DNA of 64,000 bases from Corynebacterium sp. p3-SID1145 (GCA_025144245.1 JALXXC010000005.1:117742-181741), one strand, 5' to 3'; shown: positions 42,181-54,398, numbered from the stretch's first letter. Notes: a model not told the origin generated them from the letters alone. Translations and numbers: made by a program.

Positions 42181-43809
42181 GTGATTGTCACGAACGACCT
42201 CGAAGTCCGCGTCGGCGCACGCACTCTGCTCAACGCACCCGGCCAGCACCTGCGCGTGCAGCCGGGCGACCGCATCGGACTTGTCGGCCGCAACGGTGCT
42301 GGCAAGACCACGACAATGCGCATCCTGGCGGGGGAGACCGAGCCGTATGGCGGGTCGGTGACCCGCTCCGGCGAGATCGGCTACCTGCCGCAGGACTCAC
42401 GAGAGGGCAATATCGAGCAGACCGCCCGCGACCGTGTTCTGTCCGCCCGCGGGCTCGACCAGATCCGTTCCTCTATGGAACGGCAGCAGGAGATCATGGA
42501 GGTCGAGGACGGGGCGAAGCGCGACGCCGCGATCTCCAAGTACTCACGTCTCGAGGAGCGTTTCCACTCGCTCGGCGGATACGAAGCCGACGCTGAGGCG
42601 GCACAGATTTGCGACAACCTCGGCTTGCCGGACCGCATTCTGGACCAGCAGCTCAAAACACTGTCGGGCGGCCAGCGCCGCCGCGTGGAGCTCGCCCAGA
42701 TCCTTTTCGCCGCCAACGACGGCGCGGGCAAGTCCACGACTACCTTGCTTCTCGACGAGCCCACCAACCATCTTGATGCCGACTCGATCACCTGGCTGCG
42801 CGAGTTCCTCTCCAAGCACGAGGGCGGGCTCATCATGATCTCCCACGACGTCGAGCTTCTCGACGCGGTCTGCAACAAGGTCTGGTTCCTCGATGCCGTC
42901 CGCGGCGAAGCAGATGTTTACAACATGGGCTTCGCCAAGTACAAGGACGCCCGCGCCGAGGACGAGGCGCGCCGCCGCCGTGAACGCGCCAACGCAGAGA
43001 AGAAGGCGTCCGCCCTGCAGAAGCAAGCTGCCAAGCTCGGTGCGAAAGCCACAAAGGCAGCGGCCGCGAAGCAGATGCTCGCCCGCGCCGACCGCATGAT
43101 GAACGAGCTCGACGAGGTCCGAGTGGCGGACAAGGTGGCGTCGATCAGCTTTCCTGAGCCCGCGCCGTGCGGAAAGACTCCGCTATTCGGCAAGGGCCTG
43201 ACCAAAATGTACGGGTCGCTGGAGGTCTTCGCGGGGGTGGACTTGGCGATCGACAAGGGGTCCCGCGTGGTCGTTCTGGGTACCAACGGTGCCGGAAAGA
43301 CGACGCTGCTCAAGCTCCTCGCGGGCGTTGAGCGCACCGACGGCGAGGGCGGCCTTGTCACCGGCCACGGCCTGAAGATCGGTTATTTCGCCCAGGAGCA
43401 CGACACCATCGACGGCGACAAGACTGTTTGGGAGAACACCATCGAAGCGTGCCCCGACGCTGGCCAGCAGGACCTGCGCGGCCTGCTCGGCGCATTCATG
43501 TTCTCCGGCGACAAGCTCGAGCAGCCTGCCGGCACGCTCTCCGGCGGTGAGAAGACGCGACTCGCCCTGGCCACGCTCGTCTCCTCCCGCGCCAACGTGC
43601 TGCTTCTCGACGAGCCCACCAACAACCTCGACCCCCAATCCCGCGAGCAGGTCCTTGACGCGCTGAAGACCTACACCGGCGCCGTTGTTCTGGTCACCCA
43701 CGATCCAGGCGCGGTGCGCGCCCTCGAACCGGAACGCGTGATCATCATGCCGGAAGGCGACGAGGACATCTGGAGCGACGAATACATGGAGATCGTCGAA
43801 CTCGCCTAA
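42181..43809 (+). CDS. ABC-F family ATPase
   Basis: Soluble tandem-ATPase with no membrane segments; ABC-F proteins act on the ribosome. First domain: GRNGAGKTTTM, LSGGQRRRVEL, LLLDEPTNHLD. A basic, Ala/Lys-rich helical linker (about 258-300) follows. Second domain: GTNGAGKTTLLKLL, LSGGEKTRLALA, LLLDEPTNNLD. GTG start, preceded at 8 nt by TACACT, probably leaderless. Position matches M. tuberculosis Rv1473. 542 aa; whether it protects against antibiotics is not known. Confidence 0.92.
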   Translation: MIVTNDLEVRVGARTLLNAPGQHLRVQPGDRIGLVGRNGAGKTTTMRILAGETEPYGGSVTRSGEIGYLPQDSREGNIEQTARDRVLSARGLDQIRSSMERQQEIMEVEDGAKRDAAISKYSRLEERFHSLGGYEADAEAAQICDNLGLPDRILDQQLKTLSGGQRRRVELAQILFAANDGAGKSTTTLLLDEPTNHLDADSITWLREFLSKHEGGLIMISHDVELLDAVCNKVWFLDAVRGEADVYNMGFAKYKDARAEDEARRRRERANAEKKASALQKQAAKLGAKATKAAAAKQMLARADRMMNELDEVRVADKVASISFPEPAPCGKTPLFGKGLTKMYGSLEVFAGVDLAIDKGSRVVVLGTNGAGKTTLLKLLAGVERTDGEGGLVTGHGLKIGYFAQEHDTIDGDKTVWENTIEACPDAGQQDLRGLLGAFMFSGDKLEQPAGTLSGGEKTRLALATLVSSRANVLLLDEPTNNLDPQSREQVLDALKTYTGAVVLVTHDPGAVRALEPERVIIMPEGDEDIWSDEYMEIVELA

Positions 43810-43973
43810 GAGTTTGCTTGTCGACGCGTGGATCTCGATCACACCGCCTCCATCCCCGCCTGGGGAAATGTGCAGGAGAACCGCTGAAAATGCAATCTAA
43901 ATCCACGGCGGTCAAAAGCTGCGTACTCGGAGTGGAACGGCAGCCCACGAAAGAGCCGAATATGATTGGACGC

Positions 43974-44222
43974 ATGAATCCGATTGACTCTGTCTTGGAA
44001 GCCTGGAAGTCCCTGAGCAAGGAAGAGAAGACTGCCGCCGGAATTCTCGGCGCGGTCGACACCGCCGCGAAGGGCATCGCCCTGTGGGATCTCGCCCGTA
44101 CCGATGCGGAGCGTCTGCGCGGCCCGAAGTGGTTCTGGACCACTTTCATCGGTGTGGCCAACACGATCGGCTGGGCGAGCTACTTCACCGTGGGCAAGAA
44201 GCGCGACGGCAAGAAGAACTAG
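43974..44222 (+). CDS. Small membrane protein, PLDc N-terminal-like
   Basis: 82 aa. The C-terminal part (ALWDLARTDAERLRGPKWFW, then a hydrophobic segment ending in YFTVGKKR) resembles the phospholipase D nuclease N-terminal membrane segment. TATGAT (43961-43966) ends 7 nt before the ATG, a clear leaderless arrangement that decides the start. Function unknown. Confidence 0.75.
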   Translation: MNPIDSVLEAWKSLSKEEKTAAGILGAVDTAAKGIALWDLARTDAERLRGPKWFWTTFIGVANTIGWASYFTVGKKRDGKKN

Positions 44223-44244
44223 TCAGGTCCTGCCCCGCGCCGCG

Positions 44245-45615
44245 CTAATTGCGGAACCCGTGCACCGGCGCGGGAATGAACCCGCCGCGCTCGATGAATG
44301 GCGCGTTGGACACTTCGCTAACCGGAATGACCGGGGCGTATCCGAGAAGACCACCGAAGTTCACCTCATCGCCGGGCTTTGTGCCCGGCACAGGAATGAG
44401 GCGGGCGGCGGTGGTCTTATGGTTCATCACACCGATAGCGGCTTCGTCGGCGATCATGCCCGCGATGGACGCAGCAGAGGTGTCGCCGGGGATGGCGATC
44501 ATGTCGAAGCCCACGGAGCAGATCGATGTCATCGCTTCGAGCTTGTCCAGTGAAATGGCACCGGAACGGACCGCATCGATCATGCCCTGGTCTTCGGAGA
44601 CGGGGATGAAAGAACCGGAGAGACCGCCGACGCGGGAGCAGGCCATCATGCCGCCTTTCTTGACGGCGTCGTTAAGCAATGCGAGCGCGGCTGTCGTGCC
44701 GTGCGTGCCCACTTGGTTGAGGCCCATGTGCTCGAGGATGTGGGCGACGGAATCGCCGACCTCCGCGGTGGGGGCGAGGGAGAGATCCACAATGCCGAAG
44801 GGCACGCAGAGCCGTTCCGCAGCGAGGTTGCCGACGAGCTGACCGGCGCGGGTGATCTTGAACGCGGCCTTCTTGATTTCTTCGGCGACCTCGTTGAGGC
44901 TCTTCCCGGCAAGGGGCGTGATGGCGCGGTCCACCACGCCAGGGCCCGAGACGCCAACGGACACGACGGCGTCCGGTTCCTCGATACCGTGGAATGCGCC
45001 CGCCATGAACGGGTTGTCGCCGACGGCGTTGGCGAAGACAACGAGCTTGGCGCATGCGATGGAGGAGTCGTCGGCTGTGCGGGCAGCGGCATCCTTGATC
45101 ACTTCGCCCATAGTCTTCACGGCATCCATATTGATGCCTGCGCGCGACGATGCGACGTTGACGGAACCGCAGACGAAGCTGGTCTCAGACAATGCCTCGG
45201 GGATGGACCGGATGAGGCGCGAATCGGCCTCGGTCGCGCCCTTTTCCACGAGGGCGGAGTAGCCGCCGATGAAGTTCACACCCAGCTCGGTCGCCGCGCG
45301 GTCGAGGGCGCGGGCGATGTCGGCGGGGTTGCCGTCCACACCCGCTGCGACGAGCGCAATGGGGGAGACGGACACGCGCTTATTCACGATCGGGATGCCG
45401 AGTTCGCGCTCAATGCCCTCGCAGACTTCGACGAGACGGGCGGCGCGGGCGGTGACACGGTCGTAGACGGCCTCCGCAGTCGCTTCCATCGTGGCGCGCG
45501 TGCACCCGATGAGCGAGATGCCCATGGTGACGGTGCGGATGTCGAGGCGGTAGTCCTCGATCATCGAGATGACGTCGACGATGCTGGCTGCCTTGAAGTT
45601 GAGCTCGTTGGCCAC
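44245..45615 (-). CDS. UPF0210 (DUF711, PFL-like) family protein
   Basis: 456 aa, strongly conserved family in bacteria and archaea of unknown reaction; annotated as PFL-like. Segments such as [17 protein letters not shown] and [14 protein letters not shown] are typical. GTG start 3 bp after the ACT-domain gene stop, the usual pairing of UPF0210 with UPF0237, suggesting the ACT protein regulates it. Confidence 0.9.
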   Translation of the reverse strand: MANELNFKAASIVDVISMIEDYRLDIRTVTMGISLIGCTRATMEATAEAVYDRVTARAARLVEVCEGIERELGIPIVNKRVSVSPIALVAAGVDGNPADIARALDRAATELGVNFIGGYSALVEKGATEADSRLIRSIPEALSETSFVCGSVNVASSRAGINMDAVKTMGEVIKDAAARTADDSSIACAKLVVFANAVGDNPFMAGAFHGIEEPDAVVSVGVSGPGVVDRAITPLAGKSLNEVAEEIKKAAFKITRAGQLVGNLAAERLCVPFGIVDLSLAPTAEVGDSVAHILEHMGLNQVGTHGTTAALALLNDAVKKGGMMACSRVGGLSGSFIPVSEDQGMIDAVRSGAISLDKLEAMTSICSVGFDMIAIPGDTSAASIAGMIADEAAIGVMNHKTTAARLIPVPGTKPGDEVNFGGLLGYAPVIPVSEVSNAPFIERGGFIPAPVHGFRN

Positions 45616-45618
45616 CGG

Positions 45619-45888
45619 CTACACCTCGTTCATGGCGGTGAACAGGGCTTCCGACTGGACGCGGATGTCCACACCCAGCCCCTTGCCGAGTTCAATCATG
45701 TCGTCCTGCATACCGGCGAGGTCGAAGCCCTCGGAGGGGAGTTCTGCGCGGAGGACCATGGTGAAGAAGTCGTCCATGATCGTCTGGGAGACATCGACGA
45801 TGTTGAGACCGTGGTCGGCGACCGCCTTGGACACGCCGGCGATGATGCCGACACGGTCGGGTCCCGTGGTGGTGATGATCGCGTACAT
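45619..45888 (-). CDS. ACT-domain protein (UPF0237)
   Basis: 89 aa consisting of a single ACT domain (IITTTGPDRVGIIAGVSKAV). ACT domains bind amino acids. TAGGAT on the minus strand (45896-45901) ends 7 nt before the ATG, so leaderless. A longer in-frame extension is not coding. Co-transcribed with the UPF0210 gene. Confidence 0.9.
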   Translation of the reverse strand: MYAIITTTGPDRVGIIAGVSKAVADHGLNIVDVSQTIMDDFFTMVLRAELPSEGFDLAGMQDDMIELGKGLGVDIRVQSEALFTAMNEV

Positions 45889-45943
45889 GGTACCTATCCT
45901 ACGGCCCAGACACGCCGCGCCAGACATGACTAGCGTGGGGAGC

Positions 45944-46630
45944 ATGGCTACTAAGGAAAATCTGGAAAATCTGCAAAAAACGTCCAAGTTCGTCCTCGTC
46001 CTCGGGGCGGGCGGCAACGTTTCCAAGCACACGGTGCCGCTGCTCATCGAGTCGGGGCACAAGGTCGCGGCGCTCGTGCGCAATCCGGACCACGCGCAGC
46101 CGCTTATCGACGCCGGAGCAACCCCGATCATCCAGGACCTCACCACCCTCGATGAGGAGGGCTGGGCCCGCCTGATCACTCCGTTCGATGCGGTGGTGTG
46201 GTCCGCTGGCGCAGGAGGCGGCAGCGCAGAGCGCACCTACGCGGTGGACCGCGATGCGGCGCTGAAAGCGGTCGACGCACTAGAGGAACTGGGGGAGTTC
46301 GCCCCGCACTTCGTCATGGTGTCTTATGCGGGTGCGTCGGAGGCCACGGCAGAGGACGACGGGGGATCGTGGTACGCGTACGTGGAGGCGAAGAAGGACG
46401 TCGATAAGCGTCTTCTGGCCTCGGAACTGCCGTACACGATTCTGGGGCCGACGCGTCTGACCGATGAGCCGTCGAGGGGCCTGCACGTGCTGACGGAGCT
46501 GCGCAACGCGGAGTCGACGACATCGCGCGAGCTTGTCGCCCAAGTGATTGTCGAAGCTGTCGACCGGGGCGGGCTCGAGCCGAACCCCTTCGAATTCGAG
46601 GACGGCGACACCCCAGCGTCCGAGATCTAG
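45944..46630 (+). CDS. NAD(P)-binding SDR-like protein
   Basis: Atypical short-chain dehydrogenase of the NAD(P)H-binding family: LVLGAGGNVSKHTVPLLIESG at the N-terminus, and YAYVEAKKDVDK near the position of the catalytic region. 228 aa. TAGCGT (45931-45936) ends 7 nt before ATG 45944. Contains two exact dispersed 11-mers in opposite orientation (46102-46112, 46399-46409). Substrate unknown. Confidence 0.85.
   Translation: MATKENLENLQKTSKFVLVLGAGGNVSKHTVPLLIESGHKVAALVRNPDHAQPLIDAGATPIIQDLTTLDEEGWARLITPFDAVVWSAGAGGGSAERTYAVDRDAALKAVDALEELGEFAPHFVMVSYAGASEATAEDDGGSWYAYVEAKKDVDKRLLASELPYTILGPTRLTDEPSRGLHVLTELRNAESTTSRELVAQVIVEAVDRGGLEPNPFEFEDGDTPASEI
46102..46112 (+). repeat. Dispersed 11-mer GCTTATCGACG
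   Basis: Exact copy inside the SDR-like gene, read as Leu-Ile-Asp. Confidence 0.9.
46399..46409 (-). repeat. Dispersed 11-mer GCTTATCGACG
   Basis: Second exact copy inside the SDR-like gene, opposite orientation, read as Val-Asp-Lys. Confidence 0.9.
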
Positions 46631-46633
46631 GAC

Positions 46634-47359
46634 CTAGTTCACGCCGCAGTACGCCACGAAGCGCCGCATCAGCTCGTGCGCGTACTCGGTGTCCACGCCG
46701 GGCAGTGAGGCGACAATGGTGTCGTACTCAGCGGCGGGGAAATAGCCGTAGTCGTAGAAGAAATCCATCCGGGCCTTCATGGCCGCATGGTCCATTTCGG
46801 CGTGGAATTGCGTGGCCCAGACGTGGTCGCGGTAACGGACAATCTGCACCGGACAGGTCGGGCCGGCGGCGAGAAGTTCCAGGGCCGCCGGATGGGGCTC
46901 GGCGTTTTCAGTGTGCCCGGTCAGTGCCGTGAATTCCTCCGGCAATCCGGCCACGATCGGGTCGTTCTCGGCGGCGGGGAGCAGCTCCACAGCTGTCGGA
47001 CCTGCGGCCTCCGGGTGGGTGTGCGCCACAGTTCCGCCGGTGTGGTGGGTCAGCCAACTCAATCCGAAACAGACGAAGAAGACAGGCAGCGGGCCTTCGG
47101 CGACTTCGCTGAGGATCGCGTCCACGTGGCGCTGCCAGGGGGACCACTCGGCGTTGGTGATGTTGAGGGAGCTGCCGCCGACGATGATCCCGGAAAAACC
47201 GTCGAGGCTGCCTAGGGGGGTGTGCTCGTCGGGAATCATTCGGCGCTCGACCTGTTCGGGAGAAAGTCCGGTGGCGTTCAGGACGTCGTTGTATTCGGCC
47301 TTTGACACGTCGGGGCCGATCGCGCCGTCGCGGAGTGACAGGAAGAGCAGACGAGACAT
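46634..47359 (-). CDS. Class I glutamine amidotransferase-like protein
   Basis: 241 aa GATase1 domain: nucleophile elbow FVCFG, and the catalytic His/Glu pair in TQFHAEMDH. No synthetase partner is adjacent, so it may be a GMP synthase-like paralogue or hydrolase. TAGAAT on the minus strand (47367-47372) ends 7 nt before the ATG. It lies directly downstream of acnA, where C. glutamicum has acnR in between. Confidence 0.88.
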   Translation of the reverse strand: MSRLLFLSLRDGAIGPDVSKAEYNDVLNATGLSPEQVERRMIPDEHTPLGSLDGFSGIIVGGSSLNITNAEWSPWQRHVDAILSEVAEGPLPVFFVCFGLSWLTHHTGGTVAHTHPEAAGPTAVELLPAAENDPIVAGLPEEFTALTGHTENAEPHPAALELLAAGPTCPVQIVRYRDHVWATQFHAEMDHAAMKARMDFFYDYGYFPAAEYDTIVASLPGVDTEYAHELMRRFVAYCGVN

Positions 47360-47410
47360 AACGGCGATTCTATACCGCTTGGTCTAGTTTGCGTGAATTC
47401 GGGGCGTCGA

Positions 47411-47444
47411 AAAGCGAAAAGCCGGGCCCCGGCTGGGACCCGGC
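47411..47444 (-). terminator. Rho-independent terminator after acnA
   Basis: On the minus strand GCCGGGTCCC pairs with GGGGCCCGGC (47421-47444), followed by TTTT. The T-variant dispersed motif (47405-47415) overlaps the tail. Confidence 0.85.
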
Positions 47445-47460
47445 CTTATGTGGCTAAGAG

Positions 47461-50241
<2,781 letters not shown>

Positions 50242-50440
50242 GTGAGCTCCGTTTCTCGTTGTAACAACTGAAAATCTAGGTGTGTGACCCGTACGGGCCC
50301 CTAACGGTCAATGTTAAGCCACACACGTTATTTAGGGGGCATTTGGTCCCGCACATTTCCCTGGTTCAGACTTTCAGATACCCCGCGGGGGGCGGCGCGC
50401 CCGTCGTGCGCCGGAGGGGAGCACCGTTACGCTGATCATC

Positions 50441-50923
50441 ATGGATCCCAGTGCCCCCGACTTCGAGAGCTTGGTCTCGCAGCTTAACGACGACGCTGTC
50501 GCCTTCGGCACCGACAACCCCGTCAATGCCGCCTTGCAGGAGGACTTACTGGGGGCGCTTTCCGACTTGGAGGGGCGCACGAACGGCTCTGTAGGAATGG
50601 CAGTCCTCGAGACCACCGGCCAACCTGCCGGCCAGCTGCACGACCTGGCCCAGGATCTAAAGGATGCAACGGGCCTCGACACCGTCATCGTCCGGACGCC
50701 TGCCTCGACCGCTGCCGTCAGTGGCAGTCTCACCCGGGCGCAGGTGGAGCAGGGGCAGTATGCGTTGATCTCCGAGCCTGATTACGCGGCCGGTGTCCGC
50801 GCCTTCGGGGAGGAAGCGGCGGGTTTCACCGTTCCGTGGCTCGCCGTGATCTGCGCTGTCGTTATCGTTGCGGCCGTCGCCGTGGTGGTCACCCTTCGTG
50901 CCGCCCGTACCGGTCGGCGGTGA
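50441..50923 (+). CDS. Membrane protein, Rv1476-like (TPM-like)
   Basis: 160 aa with one C-terminal membrane anchor (about 130-150) and an extracytoplasmic TPM-like fold (VGMAVLETTG; GLDTVIVRTP). It is the counterpart of mycobacterial Rv1476 beside acn and RipA. TACGCT (50428-50433) ends 7 nt before the ATG, leaderless. Function unknown. Confidence 0.8.
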   Translation: MDPSAPDFESLVSQLNDDAVAFGTDNPVNAALQEDLLGALSDLEGRTNGSVGMAVLETTGQPAGQLHDLAQDLKDATGLDTVIVRTPASTAAVSGSLTRAQVEQGQYALISEPDYAAGVRAFGEEAAGFTVPWLAVICAVVIVAAVAVVVTLRAARTGRR

Positions 50924-51056
50924 ATCCTCGGCGGACCAGGGGACTGACGTCAAGCAATGAGCCTTGATGGGCCAGGCGCCAAAGTGAACGTCGAAACGCG
51001 CTTTCCGGCGTGTCGTCCTAGCAGCCGCTACTTCGTCTGCTAGCGCAACAGATGAA

Positions 51057-51072
51057 TGTGACGGAAGTCACA
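51057..51072. promoter_or_regulatory. GlxR/CRP-like operator
   Basis: TGTGACGGAAGTCACA is a perfect match to the half-sites TGTGA-N6-TCACA bound by the corynebacterial cAMP-responsive regulator GlxR. It lies about 380 bp before the NlpC/P60 start and upstream of the probable promoter. Confidence 0.7.
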
Positions 51073-51315
51073 TTTTCGGCCGTGGTTCACAAAACCGCAG
51101 CCAGGGCAATTCTCACAGTCATGTTATTTAGCTTGACGGGTGTGAAAATTGGTAAAGCTTGTGCAACAGACTGGTTACGTGACCTATGGTTTCCATGTCG
51201 GCTCGTGAGCCGGTAACTGCAACATAGGCCGCAGTCGCAACACGCGATTATTTCGGGCATGTGGGGAAGCACGCCAAGGAATGCGGATTGCGCCGGGCGG
51301 ACGGTCGCAGTGCGC

Positions 51316-51425
51316 CGGCTCGCGGGTTCACAACCGTGATCGTTCAATCGTCCGCACGCCAGACTTGACTGTTTGGCTCATTCACGGCTCGCGCCCGCAA
51401 AGGGAACTGGGTGCGAGCCGTTTAT
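51316..51425 (+). promoter_or_regulatory. Competing hairpins before the NlpC/P60 start
   Basis: The identical 9-mer CGGCTCGCG occurs at 51316-51324 and 51385-51393; both can pair with GCGAGCCG at 51413-51420. The nearer pairing gives an 8-bp stem followed by TTTAT, resembling a terminator or occluding hairpin. Mutually exclusive structures suggest attenuation. Confidence 0.5.
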
Positions 51426-51452
51426 GAAGTGTGCGGTGAGAGGAAAACCTCC

Positions 51453-53285
51453 GTGGATTTCACCGTCCGTTCCGCGTCCGCGCGGCCCCGCACGTTCGTT
51501 AAACGCACCAAGCTCACTTTCCGGTCGATCGTGCCAGCGGCTGCTTGCGTTGCGACGCTGTCTATCGCGAGCCCATCTGTCGAGGTCTCTGCTCAAGAAT
51601 CGCCGCTGACCGCGATCATCTCCGAGATCTCCCGGCACGAGGCGGATGTCAACCGCATTAACCTAGAGATCGGCAATTTGCGCGAGGCTGTCAACCAGGC
51701 ACTCGTTGATCTTCATGACGCTCAGTCGCTGGCGGAGCAGGCTCGGCGCGGCGCCACCGAGGCGCGGAAGCGTCTCGACGAGACCCAGGCCGATGTCGAG
51801 CGCGCCCAGGAGGAGCTGGATGAGATTTCCCGCTCTTCCTACCGTTCGAGCGGCGCTAACGGCACTCCCGTCCACGCCGATGCTGATGCGCGAAAGGATT
51901 CCCTCGACCGGCAGACGTATCTGCGCAAGGAATCAGAGGATAAGCAGCGTGCGCTCGAGGATCTCCAGCGTTCCCGCACGGAGGCCGCTAACGACGAGTC
52001 CACTCTACGTCAAGCTAGCAGGCTTGCCGACGAGCGCGCTGCCGCCGCCGAAGAGGCCGAGACCAACGCCCGGGACACTCTCGACTCGTCCCTGAGCGCT
52101 TTGGAATCCCAGCTGTCGGAGCGAGACATTGCTTCCTCAGAGCTGGAGCAGGCTCAGACAGAGCTAGCCGAGCAGCGCCCCGAGGCTGCCGCGGCGATGA
52201 GCATCGGAACGGAAGATCCGGCAGAAGCGCCAGCGGCACAGTCCGCTTCCGAGGCGGAGCCGGAAGCGGAACACTCCTCGTCGGAGCAGAGCGCTCAGGC
52301 GGACGAGACTGCGGAGCCTTCTGAGGCTGCACAGCCTGGATCAGCGTCGACGACGGAATCTCCCGCGGTCGAGACTGAGACCGGGACCGAGACCGAGACT
52401 ACGGCTGAGACTGGGACTGACACTCAGACCACCTCCACTGAAGAGCAACCCACTGTGCAGTCCAGCGAGGCTGACACCTCTGAGTCGGAGCCCGCTGAGG
52501 CGGCAACGGCCGCGGAAGCCGAGTCTTCTGCGTCTTCTGCTGAGGAGAACTCTTCGGCTCCGCAGTCGTCCCAGGCTCCGTCCCTGGAGGACTTCGCCAA
52601 TCCGGAGACTGTGCAAACTGCGCTCGATGCCTTCTCCAAGGCGGTGAACCAGTCCCAGGCGGAGCACGCCAGCTTCGAGGACCCGTACCAGGATTCTGCT
52701 TCGGGGGAGGCGGCGTCGGGGGATATCGCGTCGCCGTCGTCAAGCGAAAGCGCTGATGAAGAGGTCGCGAAATCCGACGAGGAAGAGGGAACCGATGTAG
52801 CCGGTGTGCTGCCTGAGGTCGACGACGCGGAGAAGGTTTCCGAGAAGTTGCGCGGCACCAAGGCCGCATCAGACGGCTCCCGTGGGCAGCAGATCGAAGC
52901 GGTCATCGCCCGGGCCGAATCCCAGATCGGCACACCGTACGTGTGGGGCGGCGGCGACGCCAACGGCGCCACGATGGGGCTCGACGGTCAGGGCTACAAC
53001 GGCCAGGCCGGATTCGACTGCTCGGGCCTGGTGCTCTACGCCTACTCCGGTGCGGGCATCTCGCTGCCGCACTACACCGGCTACCAGTACCAGCGCGGAA
53101 CCCAGGTTCCGGTCGACCAGGCTGAGCGCGGTGACCTCCTGTTCTGGGGCGACCAGGGCAACCAGCACGTGGCTATTTACCTCGGTGACGGCATGATGCT
53201 GGAGGCACCCCAAACCGGAATGAACGTGCAGAAGACCGCGGTGCGCCGAAACGGTCTCGCATCGATGGCGGTCCGCCTGATCTAG
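51453..53285 (+). CDS. Secreted NlpC/P60 peptidoglycan endopeptidase (RipA-like)
   Basis: Cleaves peptide stems of peptidoglycan during cell separation. Signal peptide to about residue 47 (SVEVSA/Q), a coiled-coil region (about 50-240), an acidic Glu/Ser/Thr/Ala-rich linker (about 245-465), then the NlpC/P60 domain with the catalytic Cys in FDCSGLVLYAYS and His in GNQHVAIYLG. GTG 51453 has GAGAGG; the frame continues to 51411 without one. Equivalent to the M. tuberculosis Rv1477 position. 610 aa. Confidence 0.88.
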   Translation: MDFTVRSASARPRTFVKRTKLTFRSIVPAAACVATLSIASPSVEVSAQESPLTAIISEISRHEADVNRINLEIGNLREAVNQALVDLHDAQSLAEQARRGATEARKRLDETQADVERAQEELDEISRSSYRSSGANGTPVHADADARKDSLDRQTYLRKESEDKQRALEDLQRSRTEAANDESTLRQASRLADERAAAAEEAETNARDTLDSSLSALESQLSERDIASSELEQAQTELAEQRPEAAAAMSIGTEDPAEAPAAQSASEAEPEAEHSSSEQSAQADETAEPSEAAQPGSASTTESPAVETETGTETETTAETGTDTQTTSTEEQPTVQSSEADTSESEPAEAATAAEAESSASSAEENSSAPQSSQAPSLEDFANPETVQTALDAFSKAVNQSQAEHASFEDPYQDSASGEAASGDIASPSSSESADEEVAKSDEEEGTDVAGVLPEVDDAEKVSEKLRGTKAASDGSRGQQIEAVIARAESQIGTPYVWGGGDANGATMGLDGQGYNGQAGFDCSGLVLYAYSGAGISLPHYTGYQYQRGTQVPVDQAERGDLLFWGDQGNQHVAIYLGDGMMLEAPQTGMNVQKTAVRRNGLASMAVRLI

Positions 53286-53333
53286 CGCGGCAACTGGCAC
53301 CTAGGTAGGTCCGGCTGATCTAGACTGGCAACC

Positions 53334-54398
53334 ATGTCTGATAGCCAATTCGATGCACTCCTCGTCCTTTCCTTCGGCGGCCCCGAGGGAGAAGACGAGG
53401 TCATTCCATTTTTGGAGAATGTCACCCGCGGACGCGGCATCCCGCGCGAGCGTCTCGCCGAAGTGGGCAAGCACTATTTCAACTTCGGTGGTGTGAGCCC
53501 GATCAACGGGCAGAACCGCGAAATCATCGCGAATCTCGAGGTTGCCATCGCCGATCGGGGCGACGAGCTTCCGGTGTATTTCGGCAATCGTAACTGGCAC
53601 CCGTTCGCGGCGGATGCAGTGGACCAGATCGCGGCGGACGGCCACAGGCGCGTCGCCGTGTTCGCCACCTCGGCGTGGGGCGGGTACTCGGCGTGCCGCC
53701 AGTACGACGAGGACATCGTGAAGCTGCGCGAGGCGCACCCGGAGATCGAGTTCACGAAGCTGTGGCAGTTCTACGGCCACCCGACCTTCATCAAGCTCAT
53801 GGCCGACCAGGTCCGCGCCGCCTGGGAGTCCGCGGACCAGAAGTCCACCCGTGTGCTCTTCGCCGCCCACTCGGTGCCGAACGCGGCCGATGACGCTTCG
53901 GGCGGCCCCACCGACCAGAACCTCTATTCCCGCCAGGTCGCCGAGGCCTCCCGCCTAATCGCGCTCGAGGCGGGCGTGCCGGACTACGAGGTCGTGTGGC
54001 AGTCCCGTTCCGGTGACCCTCGCACCCCGTGGCTCGAGCCGGACGTAGTGGACCGAACCGAGGAAATCGATGATGCGGGCGAGGGTGTCAAGCACATCAT
54101 TTGCGTGCCGGTCGGTTTCATCACCGACCACATGGAGGTCATTTGGGACCTCGACACCGAGCTCAAGGAAGCGTGCGAGGAACGCGGCATCAGCCTCACC
54201 CGCACGCCGACGGTGGGCCTGGACCCGGTATTCGCGCAGCTCATTCTCGATCTGCTCGATAACACGGCCGCAGGCACGGAGCCCGAGAGCTTGTCGACGA
54301 TCACCGTCCAGGGCTGCACCCTCAACGGGGCGCCGTGCAAGGAAGGCTGCTGCGCTCCTCAGCGGCCGAAGCCGGCGGCGGCTGCGCCGGCATCGTAG
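53334..54398 (+). CDS. hemH: Ferrochelatase (coproporphyrin type) with [2Fe-2S] cysteines
   Basis: Inserts iron into (copro)porphyrin. The segment TSAWGGYSACRQYDEDI and the HSVPNAADD motif with the metal-binding His are present. The C-terminus has the cluster GCTLNGAPCKEGCC, known as [2Fe-2S] ligands in actinobacterial enzymes. TAGACT (53321-53326) ends 7 nt before the ATG (leaderless). 354 aa. A G-variant dispersed motif at 54299-54309. Confidence 0.93.
   Translation: MSDSQFDALLVLSFGGPEGEDEVIPFLENVTRGRGIPRERLAEVGKHYFNFGGVSPINGQNREIIANLEVAIADRGDELPVYFGNRNWHPFAADAVDQIAADGHRRVAVFATSAWGGYSACRQYDEDIVKLREAHPEIEFTKLWQFYGHPTFIKLMADQVRAAWESADQKSTRVLFAAHSVPNAADDASGGPTDQNLYSRQVAEASRLIALEAGVPDYEVVWQSRSGDPRTPWLEPDVVDRTEEIDDAGEGVKHIICVPVGFITDHMEVIWDLDTELKEACEERGISLTRTPTVGLDPVFAQLILDLLDNTAAGTEPESLSTITVQGCTLNGAPCKEGCCAPQRPKPAAAAPAS

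Larger units (their letters stand above)
50924..51452 (+). other. 529-bp leader of the NlpC/P60 gene
   Basis: No convincing coding frame. It contains a GlxR-like palindrome (51057-51072), a TTGACG hexamer (51133-51138), hairpin-forming GGCTCG/CGAGCC segments and a stem-loop just before the start codon. The length suggests a structured 5' UTR. Confidence 0.7.

Noticed and set aside
51194-51220. ydaO (c-di-AMP) riboswitch before the NlpC/P60 gene
   Set aside because: Only a short stretch resembles the 3' conserved block; the other hallmark segments are not found, so it is not listed as a feature.
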